Source: JADKCL01 sp046050405
Lineage (GTDB): Bacteria > Bacteroidota > Bacteroidia > J057 > JADKCL01
Length of the DNA: 11,429 nucleotides
Direction of reading: 5' to 3'
Assembly (NCBI GenBank): GCA_046050405.1
Contig: JBJOPY010000309.1
Location: forward strand, 1-11,429
Below, in pieces: positions 1 through 7,344 of this stretch (position 1 is its first letter; each line of letters begins with the position of its first letter). The notes beneath the pieces were generated by a model that had not been told where the DNA came from, did not search any database, and was given only the letters and a program-made list of their open reading frames with translations. Both the position numbers and the translations under genes were made by a program.

Positions 1-1
1 T

Positions 2-3000
2 TCCCCTAATGGCCATGGCGGCGGCGGGTCTTCCTACATCGGCGGTGTGTCAGGAGGCTCCACCACTGCCGGCGTAGCCTTAGGCAACGGGCAGATATAT
101 CTCACTTGGAATGTGAGCACCTGCACCGCCTCATCGCGCACTGCGGTGACCGTGGTGAGGGACAACATCGCACCGACCATCACCTGCCCGGCGAACATCG
201 ACCAGAACGTTACCGCTGGATCCTGCTCCAAGGCGGTGACCTACACCCCGCCATCCGGTACGGACAACTGCACGGGTGCAACCACTACACAGACTGCTGG
301 ACTTTCCAGCGGGGCAACCTACCCCAAGGGGGTGACGACAAACACTTTCCAGGTGACGGATGCCTCGAACAACACCGCCACCTGCTCCTTCACCGTCACG
401 GTGGTGGACAACATTCTCCCAAGCATCATCTGCCCCTCCAACATCACACAATACGTGACCTCGGGCAACTGCTCCACTGCGGTCTCTTATGCCACGCCTG
501 CAGGAACGGATAACTGCACAGGCCAGACCACCTCGCAGACCACAGGGTATCCCAGCGGGGCCAACTTCCCGTTTGGTACCACCACAAACACCTTCCAGGT
601 GACCGACGGATCCGGCAACACCGCGACCTGCTCCTTCACGGTGACCGTGGTGGACAACATACCCCCGACCATCCCCTGCCCCACGAACATTATTCGGAGC
701 AACACCAATAACAGTTGCGGCACCTTCGTCAGCTATAACGTACCCACCTGCAGCGACAACTGTACCTCTTGCACCACAACCTACATCCCAGGCACTCCCC
801 TCAGCGGCAGCTTTGTCAATGTGGGTAACGTCACAGGCGGCTTCCAGGCCACCGACGGTGCGGGCAACACCAGCACCTGCCTGTTCACCATCACCGTCAA
901 CGACATCCAGAACCCAGTGGTCACCCCCGGGTCGTGCCCGGCTTCCCAGACGCTGAACAACACCACGGGTCAGTGCAGCACCACCGCCACCTGGACCCCG
1001 CCCACGGCAAGCGACAACTGCACCGTGCAATCGACCACCAGCACCCACAACCCCGGGGCAACCTTCTCTCTGGGCACCACAGCGGTCACCTACACCTTCA
1101 AAGACCTGGCCAACAACCAGACCCAGTGCAGTTTCACGATAAGGGTCGTCGATGCACAGGCTCCCGCGATCAACTGCCCGACGGACATTACGCGTGACAA
1201 CACCGCAGGCAACTGCAGCGCAGTGGTGACCTATACGGCACCCATAGGGACGGACAACTGCACGGGTGCCTCCACCGCCCTCACTTCCGGCCTTGCCTCC
1301 GGGTCGGCCTTCCCAGTGGGCTCCACGACCAACACCTTCCGGGTGACCGACGCCTCCGGCAACACCACCACCTGCTCGTTCACCGTGACTGTCAGGGACG
1401 TCCAGCTGCCGGTCTGGGCCAACTGTCCCGGGAACATCGTCGCGGTGGCGGACAGCAGCCGCTGCGGGGTGGAAGTAGCCTGGACGCCGCCCACAGCCAG
1501 TGACAATTGTGGGATCCGTGTTTCCACCAGCAGTGCCAACCCGGGAGATTTCTTTGCAGTCGGCACGACGTCCGTGGTCTATGAGGCCACGGATGTGAAC
1601 ACCAACAAGGCGACCTGCACCTTTAGCGTGGAGGTCCGTCCATCCCCGCTGGCGGTCACCGTCATGAGCCCGCTGCAAGGCTGCGGCTACCACCTGGCCT
1701 GCGCCCTGGACAGCAATGCGGTGGCAACCTCCAGCATCTCCGGCGGCTGCGAGCCCTACCGGTACGCCTGGAGCAACGGCGACACCACCGCCACGGCCCA
1801 GGGGCTTCCCTCGGGCACCCACACCGTGACCGTTACCGACGGAAGGGACGTCACGGCAACCTCATCGGTGGTGATCACCGCCCCCGAACCCTTGACAGTC
1901 CAGATCATGCGGGACGGCTTCACCTGTGAGGGGCAGGCGGACGGCGAACTGGCAGCCTTGGCCACCGGCGGCAACGGCTGCGCCGGGTACAGTTACCTAT
2001 GGAGCACCGGCGGCAGCCTGGACAGCCTGACAGGGCTGGTGGCAGGCCATTACCGCGTGAGCGTGACGGATACAATGGGCTGCGTGGCCACTGACACGGG
2101 GCAGGTGCATTCGCTCAGCCTTCCGGTGTTCAGCCTGGGTCCCGACCTCGAGAACTGCCCGGGCGTCCCCCGGTCGTTCACCGCGCCGGGGGACTTCCCC
2201 CAGTACCTCTGGAGCACGGGGGCCACGGGCGCGACCATCAGCCTGGGCAGCAGCGGAACCTACGGCTGCACCGTCTGGGACACTGCGGGCTGCAGCTCCG
2301 CCGACACTGTCGCGATGACCGAGTACATGGTGGACAACGACATCGTCACCGCCGTCGGCAACCTGACCATCTGCATCGGGGATACGGTGGAGCTGGTGGG
2401 CGACCCCGGCCTGGCCGGCTACCTGTGGAGTACGGGTGAACGCACCCCGTCCATCCTGGTGGCGGGTCATGGCGGCATGGTCTCCCTGTCTGCCACCGAC
2501 GGTAACGGCTGCGTGGCGCACGACGGCCTGCAGGTGAACTATGTGCCCTTCACCGGGCCGAATCCCGTGATCGAACCCGGCCCGGTGGCGCATCTCTGCG
2601 GGGTGAACAGCCTGATCCTGAATGTGCGGGACGGCTACTATGCGCACGTGTGGAGCGATGGGTCCACGAACTCTTGGATCACCGTCACCCAGCCGGGCAT
2701 CTATTCCGTGACGGTCTGGAACGGCTTCGGTTGCTCGGCGGCGAGCGCACTGGTGACGGTGGTGGCCGTCCCCTCCGCAGATCCCGTGGTCGTCCTGGAT
2801 GGAGGTATTCTCTCGACGACACAGCCCTTCGGGAGCTACCAATGGTATCTGGAAGGGACGGTGCTGGTGGGTGCCATCGGATCCAGTCATCTTCCGTCCA
2901 CGGCAGGCTGGTACAGCGTAGAGGTCATGGACAGCAACGGTTGCAGGGGCACCAGCGAGCCCCTCTACCACAGCCCTGTGGGTGTGGCCGAGGGACTCGC

Positions 3001-3262
3001 TGGCCTGGATGGACTGACGGTTTACCCAAATCCTACGACCGGGAGGCTTAACCTCCAGACGCTGAAACCCATCGACTGGCAGGTTCGCGTGGAGGCATGG
3101 GACCTGGCCGGCAGGCAGGTGAAGTCATACGACCTGAAGCACCTGATGGATGTGGCAGGCTTCGACATGGGCGACCTCCCTGCGGCCCCCTACATCCTGA
3201 AGGTCACCGTCTTCGAACCCCGCAAGACACGGCAGACGGTGGTCAGGTTCGTGAAGCAGTGA
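2..3262 (+). CDS. Giant secreted HYR/SprB-repeat surface protein with T9SS sorting domain (5' end outside window)
   Basis: The frame is open from base 2 to a TGA at 3260-3262, so the start lies upstream of the window. A GTG at 47 is internal, not a credible start. Residues below count from that GTG. The first visible residues, GGGGSSYIGG then GSTTAGV and GNGQIYLTW, look like the end of a glycine-rich secreted domain. Six cysteine-bearing HYR modules follow (about 40-532). Next come SprB-like repeats (about 533-690; PYRYAWSNGDTT, VTVTD), then Ig/PKD-like modules with recurring LWSTG or VWSDG and GCxA motifs (about 691-975). The C-terminus (988-1071; LTVYPNPTTGRLNL) is a T9SS type A sorting domain. 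The protein is therefore predicted to cross the outer membrane by T9SS and be released or anchored at the surface, perhaps for adhesion or gliding. That role is inference from SprB-like architecture. No catalytic domain is visible. Confidence 0.93.
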   Translation, partial: SPNGHGGGGSSYIGGVSGGSTTAGVALGNGQIYLTWNVSTCTASSRTAVTVVRDNIAPTITCPANIDQNVTAGSCSKAVTYTPPSGTDNCTGATTTQTAGLSSGATYPKGVTTNTFQVTDASNNTATCSFTVTVVDNILPSIICPSNITQYVTSGNCSTAVSYATPAGTDNCTGQTTSQTTGYPSGANFPFGTTTNTFQVTDGSGNTATCSFTVTVVDNIPPTIPCPTNIIRSNTNNSCGTFVSYNVPTCSDNCTSCTTTYIPGTPLSGSFVNVGNVTGGFQATDGAGNTSTCLFTITVNDIQNPVVTPGSCPASQTLNNTTGQCSTTATWTPPTASDNCTVQSTTSTHNPGATFSLGTTAVTYTFKDLANNQTQCSFTIRVVDAQAPAINCPTDITRDNTAGNCSAVVTYTAPIGTDNCTGASTALTSGLASGSAFPVGSTTNTFRVTDASGNTTTCSFTVTVRDVQLPVWANCPGNIVAVADSSRCGVEVAWTPPTASDNCGIRVSTSSANPGDFFAVGTTSVVYEATDVNTNKATCTFSVEVRPSPLAVTVMSPLQGCGYHLACALDSNAVATSSISGGCEPYRYAWSNGDTTATAQGLPSGTHTVTVTDGRDVTATSSVVITAPEPLTVQIMRDGFTCEGQADGELAALATGGNGCAGYSYLWSTGGSLDSLTGLVAGHYRVSVTDTMGCVATDTGQVHSLSLPVFSLGPDLENCPGVPRSFTAPGDFPQYLWSTGATGATISLGSSGTYGCTVWDTAGCSSADTVAMTEYMVDNDIVTAVGNLTICIGDTVELVGDPGLAGYLWSTGERTPSILVAGHGGMVSLSATDGNGCVAHDGLQVNYVPFTGPNPVIEPGPVAHLCGVNSLILNVRDGYYAHVWSDGSTNSWITVTQPGIYSVTVWNGFGCSAASALVTVVAVPSADPVVVLDGGILSTTQPFGSYQWYLEGTVLVGAIGSSHLPSTAGWYSVEVMDSNGCRGTSEPLYHSPVGVAEGLAGLDGLTVYPNPTTGRLNLQTLKPIDWQVRVEAWDLAGRQVKSYDLKHLMDVAGFDMGDLPAAPYILKVTVFEPRKTRQTVVRFVKQ
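164..1642 (+). repeat. Array of six tandem HYR domains (about 82 residues each)
   Basis: Approximate units are 164-409, 410-655, 656-901, 902-1150, 1151-1396 and 1397-1642. A typical unit runs CP-N-I, C-S, DNC, a G-TTN or GTT turn, F-VTD or YEATD, then TCSFTV. Four cysteines per unit are usual, and unit 3 has an extra CTSC pair. Units 1, 2 and 5 are one subtype (GTDNCTG, TTNTFQVTD). Units 4 and 6 are another (WTPPTASDNC, an NPG turn, GTT-V-Y). Unit 3 is divergent. Units 1 and 5 share an identical 20-base word (acggacaactgcacgggtgc at 260-279 and 1250-1269), which points to duplication or gene conversion. HYR domains are Ig-like adhesion modules. Confidence 0.9.
3008..3259 (+). other. T9SS type A C-terminal sorting domain (sub-feature of the surface protein)
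   Basis: This codes for the last 84 residues of the protein at 2-3262. It begins with the LTVYPNPTTGRLNL motif and ends in beta-strand-rich sequence (AAPYILKVTV, RQTVVRFVKQ). The YPNP start and the terminal basic, hydrophobic strand are hallmarks of the Por secretion system sorting signal. By family knowledge, this signal is recognised at the outer membrane and removed by the PorU sortase after export. Confidence 0.9.
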
Positions 3263-3279
3263 GGCCTGAGGAAGCTACC

Positions 3280-3298
3280 CGGAGGCTGACCGCCTCCG
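3280..3298 (+). terminator. Short GC-rich hairpin after the surface-protein gene
   Basis: A perfect 7-bp stem (cggaggc / gcctccg) with a 5-base loop starts 18 bases after the TGA of the surface-protein gene. No T-tract follows, so intrinsic termination is uncertain. It may act as a 3'-end stabiliser or a weak terminator. Confidence 0.4.
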
Positions 3299-3736
3299 TA
3301 TGATCATTGCCGCCATGGAGACGCAGAACACGGTCGGACTTGGTGCGGTCGTAGGGTTCCATGGTGGCAATGCCTTTACCCCGGTGGCCAGCTGGATTTG
3401 CGGATGCATAGATCCATCGCTCCCGATGTCCCCACCGTGTCCTTCCATTTCCTTCTGTACAGGTGTGGTACAGGAGCCCGGTGTCCTTGTCTTCTCCGAC
3501 CACTCCACTCGCATCGTCAGATCCCCTGAAGGCGGCCGATGCACGGGGTCAAATTGGCATGCCTCGCTGTACGGTTCTTCTCATTGCTGCCTGGAAGCAG
3601 AGATTCATGGCAATGGACTCGCTTACATGGCCCCAAGGGCGATTCGATGCCGATGCTCGGGCCGCATCGGCACTGTCCACCTCCCCGTCCATTTGCCTGA
3701 ATATTGCCTATCTTCGTAGATCATCCGAGAAGAATC
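3299..3736. other. Intergenic stretch without a recognisable gene
   Basis: About 440 bases lie between the hairpin after the surface-protein gene and the TPR-PRMT gene. Open frames exist on both strands (for example + 3300-3719 and - 3275-3544). Their translations are rich in Cys, His, Pro and Arg without any domain pattern, as expected of chance frames in GC-rich DNA. The stretch holds one inverted repeat, CTGTAC-N7-GTACAG at 3455-3473, which could be an operator. It also holds TATCTTCG at 3709-3716, 21 bases before the next ATG, which partly fits the Bacteroidota -7 box TAnnTTTG, although no TTTG sits at the -33 spacing. A decayed gene cannot be excluded. Confidence 0.5.
3455..3473. promoter_or_regulatory. 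Inverted repeat, possible operator
   Basis: Perfect 6-base arms CTGTAC and GTACAG are separated by 7 bases, about 260 bases upstream of the TPR-PRMT start. Dyads of this size and spacing can bind dimeric repressors, but one copy can also arise by chance. No regulator gene is visible nearby. Confidence 0.2.
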
Positions 3737-5485
3737 ATGATTTCCCCAGAGATAGAACAACGCTATGCCAGCGGCATCTCAGCCCATCAGGCTGGAAGGC
3801 TTGCGGAGGCAGAGGCGATCTACCATCAAGTCCTCACCATCGTCCCCGATGCGGATGCAGTCCTGACCCATATGGCCGCCCTCCAATATGCGCAAGGGAA
3901 TTATGGCCAAGCCATGCATTTTGCCGACCGTGCCTTGAAGACCAATCCGATCAACCTGGATGCCCTTGTAAACCGTGCCTCGACATTGCTGGCCATTGCC
4001 CATGAGGCCGATGCACTCGCTGCATTTGAATCGGTCATCGCATTACAGGAAGCATCCCCGACCGCACATTTCCACCTCGCCGACCTGCACCATCGCAGCG
4101 GCGATCTGGCAGCTGCGGAGAAAAGCTTTCGCCGTGCGGTGGCCCTGGAGCCTGAGATGTTCCAGGCGCATTACGCCCTGGGAAATACCCTGGTGGAACT
4201 CAACCGCAGTGAGGAGGCATGCTCCGCGTTTGCAAGCGCCCTGTCCATCCAACCGGACCATATCGGGCTCCACCACCACCTTGCCTCCGCATTTGCGGCT
4301 CTCGGGGATTGGCCTGCCGCGTGGCGGCAACTCCGGGCCGGCCTCGAGATCGACCCGAAATCCCCCATGCTCCTGAGCCTGAAGGCCCAATTCCTTGCAG
4401 ACTCCGCCCAATTCCAGTCCGCCCTGGAAGCGATGGATGCTTGCCTGGCCATCGCCCCACCCACCGCAGACCGCTGGGTTCAGAAAGGGAATGTCCTCCG
4501 GGAGATGCTGCGGGTCAGTGATGCCAGGATGGCTTATGAGCGTGCATTGCAGGTCGAACCCAGCCATGAGGACGCACAGCGCAACCTTCAAGGCCTTTTG
4601 GCGGATCAGGTGCCAGGCTGGCATTTTTCCATGCTCGCCGACAATGGTCGCAACCATGCCTACGAGACTGTCCTGGGAAGGCTCGTCCAGCCCGGGGATC
4701 GCGTGCTGGACATCGGGACCGGATCGGGGCTGCTCTCCATGATGGCCGCCCGCGCCGGTGCCTCCGAGGTGATTGCTTGCGAGCGCGAACCTGCCATCGC
4801 AGAGGTCGCAAGGACCATCATCGCCAGGAACGGCTATGCCGATCGTGTCAAGGTCTATGCAACTGATTCCAAGCTGCTACAGCTGGGAAAGGAAGTTGCC
4901 GAACCCGTGGATCTGATCGTCTCCGAGATCTTGGACGTGGCGTTGCTCGGCGAGGGCATGCTGCCCAGCATCCGGGCTGCACTGAGAAGCCTCGCCAAAC
5001 CTGACGCCAAGGTCATCCCCGCCGCCGCGACCGTGATGGTGCAGCTGGTGGAGCTGCCTGAGAGCCAGTATGATCGCGGTCTTTACAATGTCGAAGGGTT
5101 CGATCTCTCGGAATTCGAACGGTTCCGGCAATCCAGCGGCCAAAAGACGCTGTTCCTCTGTGCGGACCATGACTACGGCTGTTCCGAGATCCTTCCGCTG
5201 CGGAGATTCGACATCCTGAAACCGGGCGTTGCACGGACGGCGCAGCGGCCGGAACGCTTCTGCATCCGCTTTGAAAACGTGGGGAATAGGAATATCGATG
5301 GCATACTCCTGTGGTTCGAACTCGAACTGGATGCACTCACCATTCGCAGCAGCGGCCCTGGAGGCCATTTCGAACATTGGGGACAGGCATTTTACCCCCT
5401 CTCCCCACAGCCCGAACCCGGAGTGGCGGTCACGATCCACTGTGAAATGCATGATTTCGGGTGGGCGTTCATGCCGGGGGTGTAA
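3737..5485 (+). CDS. TPR-repeat protein fused to a PRMT7/PRMT9-like protein arginine methyltransferase
   Basis: The protein has 582 residues from the ATG at 3737, preferred over an upstream TTG at 3704 because purine-rich gagaagaa lies just before it and the 11 extra residues look non-homologous. Residues 1-290 form about eight TPRs of roughly 34 residues (G-L-EA--Y--L-I-P pattern). The rest is a class I SAM methyltransferase of PRMT type. It has a WHFSMLADNGRN lead-in (295-306), SAM motif I VLDIGTGSG (323-331), post-I ACERE with E349, and a double-E loop SEILDVALLGEG with E397 and E406. A C-terminal barrel includes HW (547-548) in HWGQAFYPL, equivalent to the THW loop. The core resembles eukaryotic PRMT7, while the N-terminal TPRs recall PRMT9. 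Predicted activity is transfer of methyl groups from SAM to protein arginine, with TPRs binding the substrate. No signal peptide is seen, so it should be cytosolic. Substrate and product type are unknown. Confidence 0.88.
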   Translation: MISPEIEQRYASGISAHQAGRLAEAEAIYHQVLTIVPDADAVLTHMAALQYAQGNYGQAMHFADRALKTNPINLDALVNRASTLLAIAHEADALAAFESVIALQEASPTAHFHLADLHHRSGDLAAAEKSFRRAVALEPEMFQAHYALGNTLVELNRSEEACSAFASALSIQPDHIGLHHHLASAFAALGDWPAAWRQLRAGLEIDPKSPMLLSLKAQFLADSAQFQSALEAMDACLAIAPPTADRWVQKGNVLREMLRVSDARMAYERALQVEPSHEDAQRNLQGLLADQVPGWHFSMLADNGRNHAYETVLGRLVQPGDRVLDIGTGSGLLSMMAARAGASEVIACEREPAIAEVARTIIARNGYADRVKVYATDSKLLQLGKEVAEPVDLIVSEILDVALLGEGMLPSIRAALRSLAKPDAKVIPAAATVMVQLVELPESQYDRGLYNVEGFDLSEFERFRQSSGQKTLFLCADHDYGCSEILPLRRFDILKPGVARTAQRPERFCIRFENVGNRNIDGILLWFELELDALTIRSSGPGGHFEHWGQAFYPLSPQPEPGVAVTIHCEMHDFGWAFMPGV

Positions 5486-5488
5486 GCA

Positions 5489-5513
5489 CTGGCAACCCCC
5501 AGGGGGGCTCCAG
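5489..5513 (+). terminator. Weak hairpin after the TPR-PRMT gene
   Basis: Outer arms ctgg and ccag enclose a C5-A-G6 run that can form a further 4-bp stem, just after the TAA at 5483-5485. No clear T-tract follows. It may be a weak terminator or a 3' stabilising hairpin. Confidence 0.22.
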
Positions 5514-5560
5514 CCGAAACTGTCCGCTGCTGAACAGGGCGCCAGCTGAATGAAAATTCT

Positions 5561-5570
5561 CTACTTTTAC
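5561..5570 (+). promoter_or_regulatory. CTACTTTTAC box before glnS (possible -7 element)
   Basis: The box ends 25 bases before the glnS ATG and contains TACTTTTA, matching the Bacteroidota primary-sigma -7 consensus TAnnTTTG except for the last base. No TTTG is found at the expected -33 spacing, so promoter function is tentative. A 9-of-10 match lies before asnS at 7315-7324. Confidence 0.3.
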
Positions 5571-5595
5571 CGATCAAAAACTCAAGTACCCGGCC

Positions 5596-7275
5596 ATGAG
5601 CCATCCTGTTGAAAATTCATCCCCTGGCAACTTCATCGAGGATATTGTCCGTGAAGATTTGAAATCTGGCAAGCATGTCTCCATCCAGACGCGTTTCCCG
5701 CCAGAGCCGAACGGCTTCCTCCATATCGGCCACGCCAAGGCCATCTGCCTGGATTTCGGCCTTGCCAGGCAATACGGCGGGAAGTGCAACCTGCGGTATG
5801 ACGACACCAACCCTGCCAAGGAGGAAACCCGGTACGTGGATGCGATCCGTGAAGACATTCAATGGCTGGGCTTCCAGTGGGATGCTGAATTCTATTGCTC
5901 GGACTACTTCCAGCAGTTGTACGATTGGGCGGAGGATCTGATCCGCATGGGACACGCCTATGTGGACGACACGCCACAGGAGGAGATGCGGCGTCAGCGC
6001 GGTGTGCCATCCCAGCCCGGGGAGGAGAGCGTTCATCGCCACAGCAGTGTGGACCGCAACCTGGATTTGTTCCGGAGGATGCGGGCGGGCGAATTCGAGG
6101 AGGGAGCCTATGTGCTGCGTGCCAAGGTGGACATGGCCTCTCCCAACATGCAACTGCGCGACCCTGTCATGTACCGGATCCTGAAGCAGCATCACCATCG
6201 CACGGGAGATGCCTGGTGCATCTATCCGACCTATGACTATGCACATGGCCAGAGCGACTCCCTCGAGCGGGTCACCCATTCGATCTGTACCTTGGAGTTT
6301 GAAGTCCACCGCCCGCTTTACGAGTGGTACATCGCGAAACTGGGAATCTTCCCTTCGCGCCAGATCGAGTTTTCCCGCCTGAACCTGACCTATGTGGTCA
6401 TGAGCAAGCGGAAACTGCTCCGGCTGGTGAATGAGGGGCACGTGAAGGACTGGGACGACCCCCGCATGCCCACGATCTGTGGCTTGCGCCGCAGGGGTTA
6501 CACGCCCTCCTCGATCCGCAATCTCGCCGAAAGGGTCGGGGTCACCAAGTTCAAGTCTGTCACGGACTATTCCTTGCTGGAGTTCCTCATCCGCGAAGAC
6601 CTGAACAGGACTGCCATCCGAGCGATGGCAGTCCTGGATCCACTGAAGGTGGTCATCACCAATTGGCCGGAGGGCCGGAAGGAGGAAATGGAGATCGAGA
6701 ACAACCCGGAGGATCCCGCTTCCGGACACCGGATGGTGCCCTTTGGCCGTGAGCTATGGATCGAGCGGGAGGACTTCGAGGAGAATCCCCCCAAGGGCTT
6801 CTTCCGGCTGGGCCCAGGCCTGGAGGTTCGCCTCAAGGGTGCATACATCGTGAAATGCGAGCATTTCGTGAAGAACAGGGACGGGGTAGTGACTGAGGTC
6901 CATTGCAGCTACGACCCCCTGTCTCGGAGCGGCCAGGATGTGAGCGGCAAGAAAGTGAAGGGAACCATGCACTGGGTCAGCGCAGCGGATGCCGTGGACG
7001 TGGAGGTGCGCCTGTATGATCGCCTGTTCACGGTGGAAGACCCGGATGGCCAGTCGGCTGCGGAAGGAAGGGATTTCGTCGAATACATCAATCCGGATTC
7101 CCTGAAGGTACTGAATGCAGTCAAGGCCGAGCCCAGCCTGGGGCAGGCCCGGGTCGGAGACCAGTTCCAGTTCATGCGGAAGGGCTACTTCGTCTGCGAC
7201 CGGGACAGCACGGAATCCCAGAGAGTATTCAACCTGACGGTCAACCTTCGCGATACATGGGCCAAGGCGAAGTAG
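5596..7275 (+). CDS. glnS: Glutaminyl-tRNA synthetase (GlnRS)
   Basis: The product charges tRNA-Gln with glutamine using ATP, in the cytosol. The protein has 559 residues, close to the roughly 554 of E. coli GlnRS. The class I Rossmann core carries the HIGH signature as PPEPNGFLHIGHAKAI (35-50), and the KMSKS loop appears as VVMSKRK (267-273). Diagnostic GlnRS/GluRS-family segments include YDDTNPAKE (68-76), THSICTLEFEVHRPLYEW (227-244) and DDPRMPTICGLRRRGYTP (287-304). The beta-barrel anticodon-binding domains fill the rest, with KGTMHWVSAADAVDVEVRLYD-type sequence near 455-475. Amide-type rather than glutamate-type specificity is judged from the overall resemblance to GlnRS. The ATG start leaves a short extension before FIEDIVREDL, typical of the family. 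The Shine-Dalgarno signal is weak, as is usual in Bacteroidota. It lies 69 bases upstream of asnS and may be cotranscribed with it. Confidence 0.97.
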   Translation: MSHPVENSSPGNFIEDIVREDLKSGKHVSIQTRFPPEPNGFLHIGHAKAICLDFGLARQYGGKCNLRYDDTNPAKEETRYVDAIREDIQWLGFQWDAEFYCSDYFQQLYDWAEDLIRMGHAYVDDTPQEEMRRQRGVPSQPGEESVHRHSSVDRNLDLFRRMRAGEFEEGAYVLRAKVDMASPNMQLRDPVMYRILKQHHHRTGDAWCIYPTYDYAHGQSDSLERVTHSICTLEFEVHRPLYEWYIAKLGIFPSRQIEFSRLNLTYVVMSKRKLLRLVNEGHVKDWDDPRMPTICGLRRRGYTPSSIRNLAERVGVTKFKSVTDYSLLEFLIREDLNRTAIRAMAVLDPLKVVITNWPEGRKEEMEIENNPEDPASGHRMVPFGRELWIEREDFEENPPKGFFRLGPGLEVRLKGAYIVKCEHFVKNRDGVVTEVHCSYDPLSRSGQDVSGKKVKGTMHWVSAADAVDVEVRLYDRLFTVEDPDGQSAAEGRDFVEYINPDSLKVLNAVKAEPSLGQARVGDQFQFMRKGYFVCDRDSTESQRVFNLTVNLRDTWAKAK

Positions 7276-7314
7276 GGGTGGTCTGTTCCCACAGGGGCAG
7301 AACCGGATTTGTTT

Positions 7315-7324
7315 CTATTTTTAC
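7315..7324 (+). promoter_or_regulatory. CTATTTTTAC box before asnS (possible -7 element)
   Basis: This is a 9-of-10 match to the box before glnS, ending 20 bases before the asnS ATG. It contains TATTTTTA, near the Bacteroidota -7 consensus. No TTTG lies at the -33 spacing, though one sits close by at 7308-7311. It could be a promoter element or an AT-rich translation-enhancing leader. Confidence 0.3.
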
Positions 7325-7344
7325 TTCCTAAATCCTTCAATGCA

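Noticed and set aside
131..1822. 563-residue open frame on the minus strand opposite the HYR array
   Set aside because: It is the antisense shadow of a GC-rich repetitive gene. Its Gly/Arg/Val-rich translation mirrors the HYR periodicity and has no domain of its own.
1997..2971. 324-residue open frame on the minus strand
   Set aside because: It lies opposite the SprB/Ig-like part of the surface protein, and its His/Arg/Gly-rich composition is typical of an antisense frame.
3704..3736. TTG start adding 11 residues to the TPR-PRMT protein
   Set aside because: The ATG at 3737 has purine-rich gagaagaa before it, and the extra residues do not resemble TPR or leader sequence.
3463..4005. 180-residue plus-strand frame spanning the start of the TPR-PRMT gene
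   Set aside because: It overlaps the clear TPR coding frame and its Cys/Pro/Arg-rich translation has no recognisable pattern.
5617..6729. 370-residue minus-strand frame inside glnS
   Set aside because: It is antisense to a highly conserved synthetase gene and has no independent start signal or domain.
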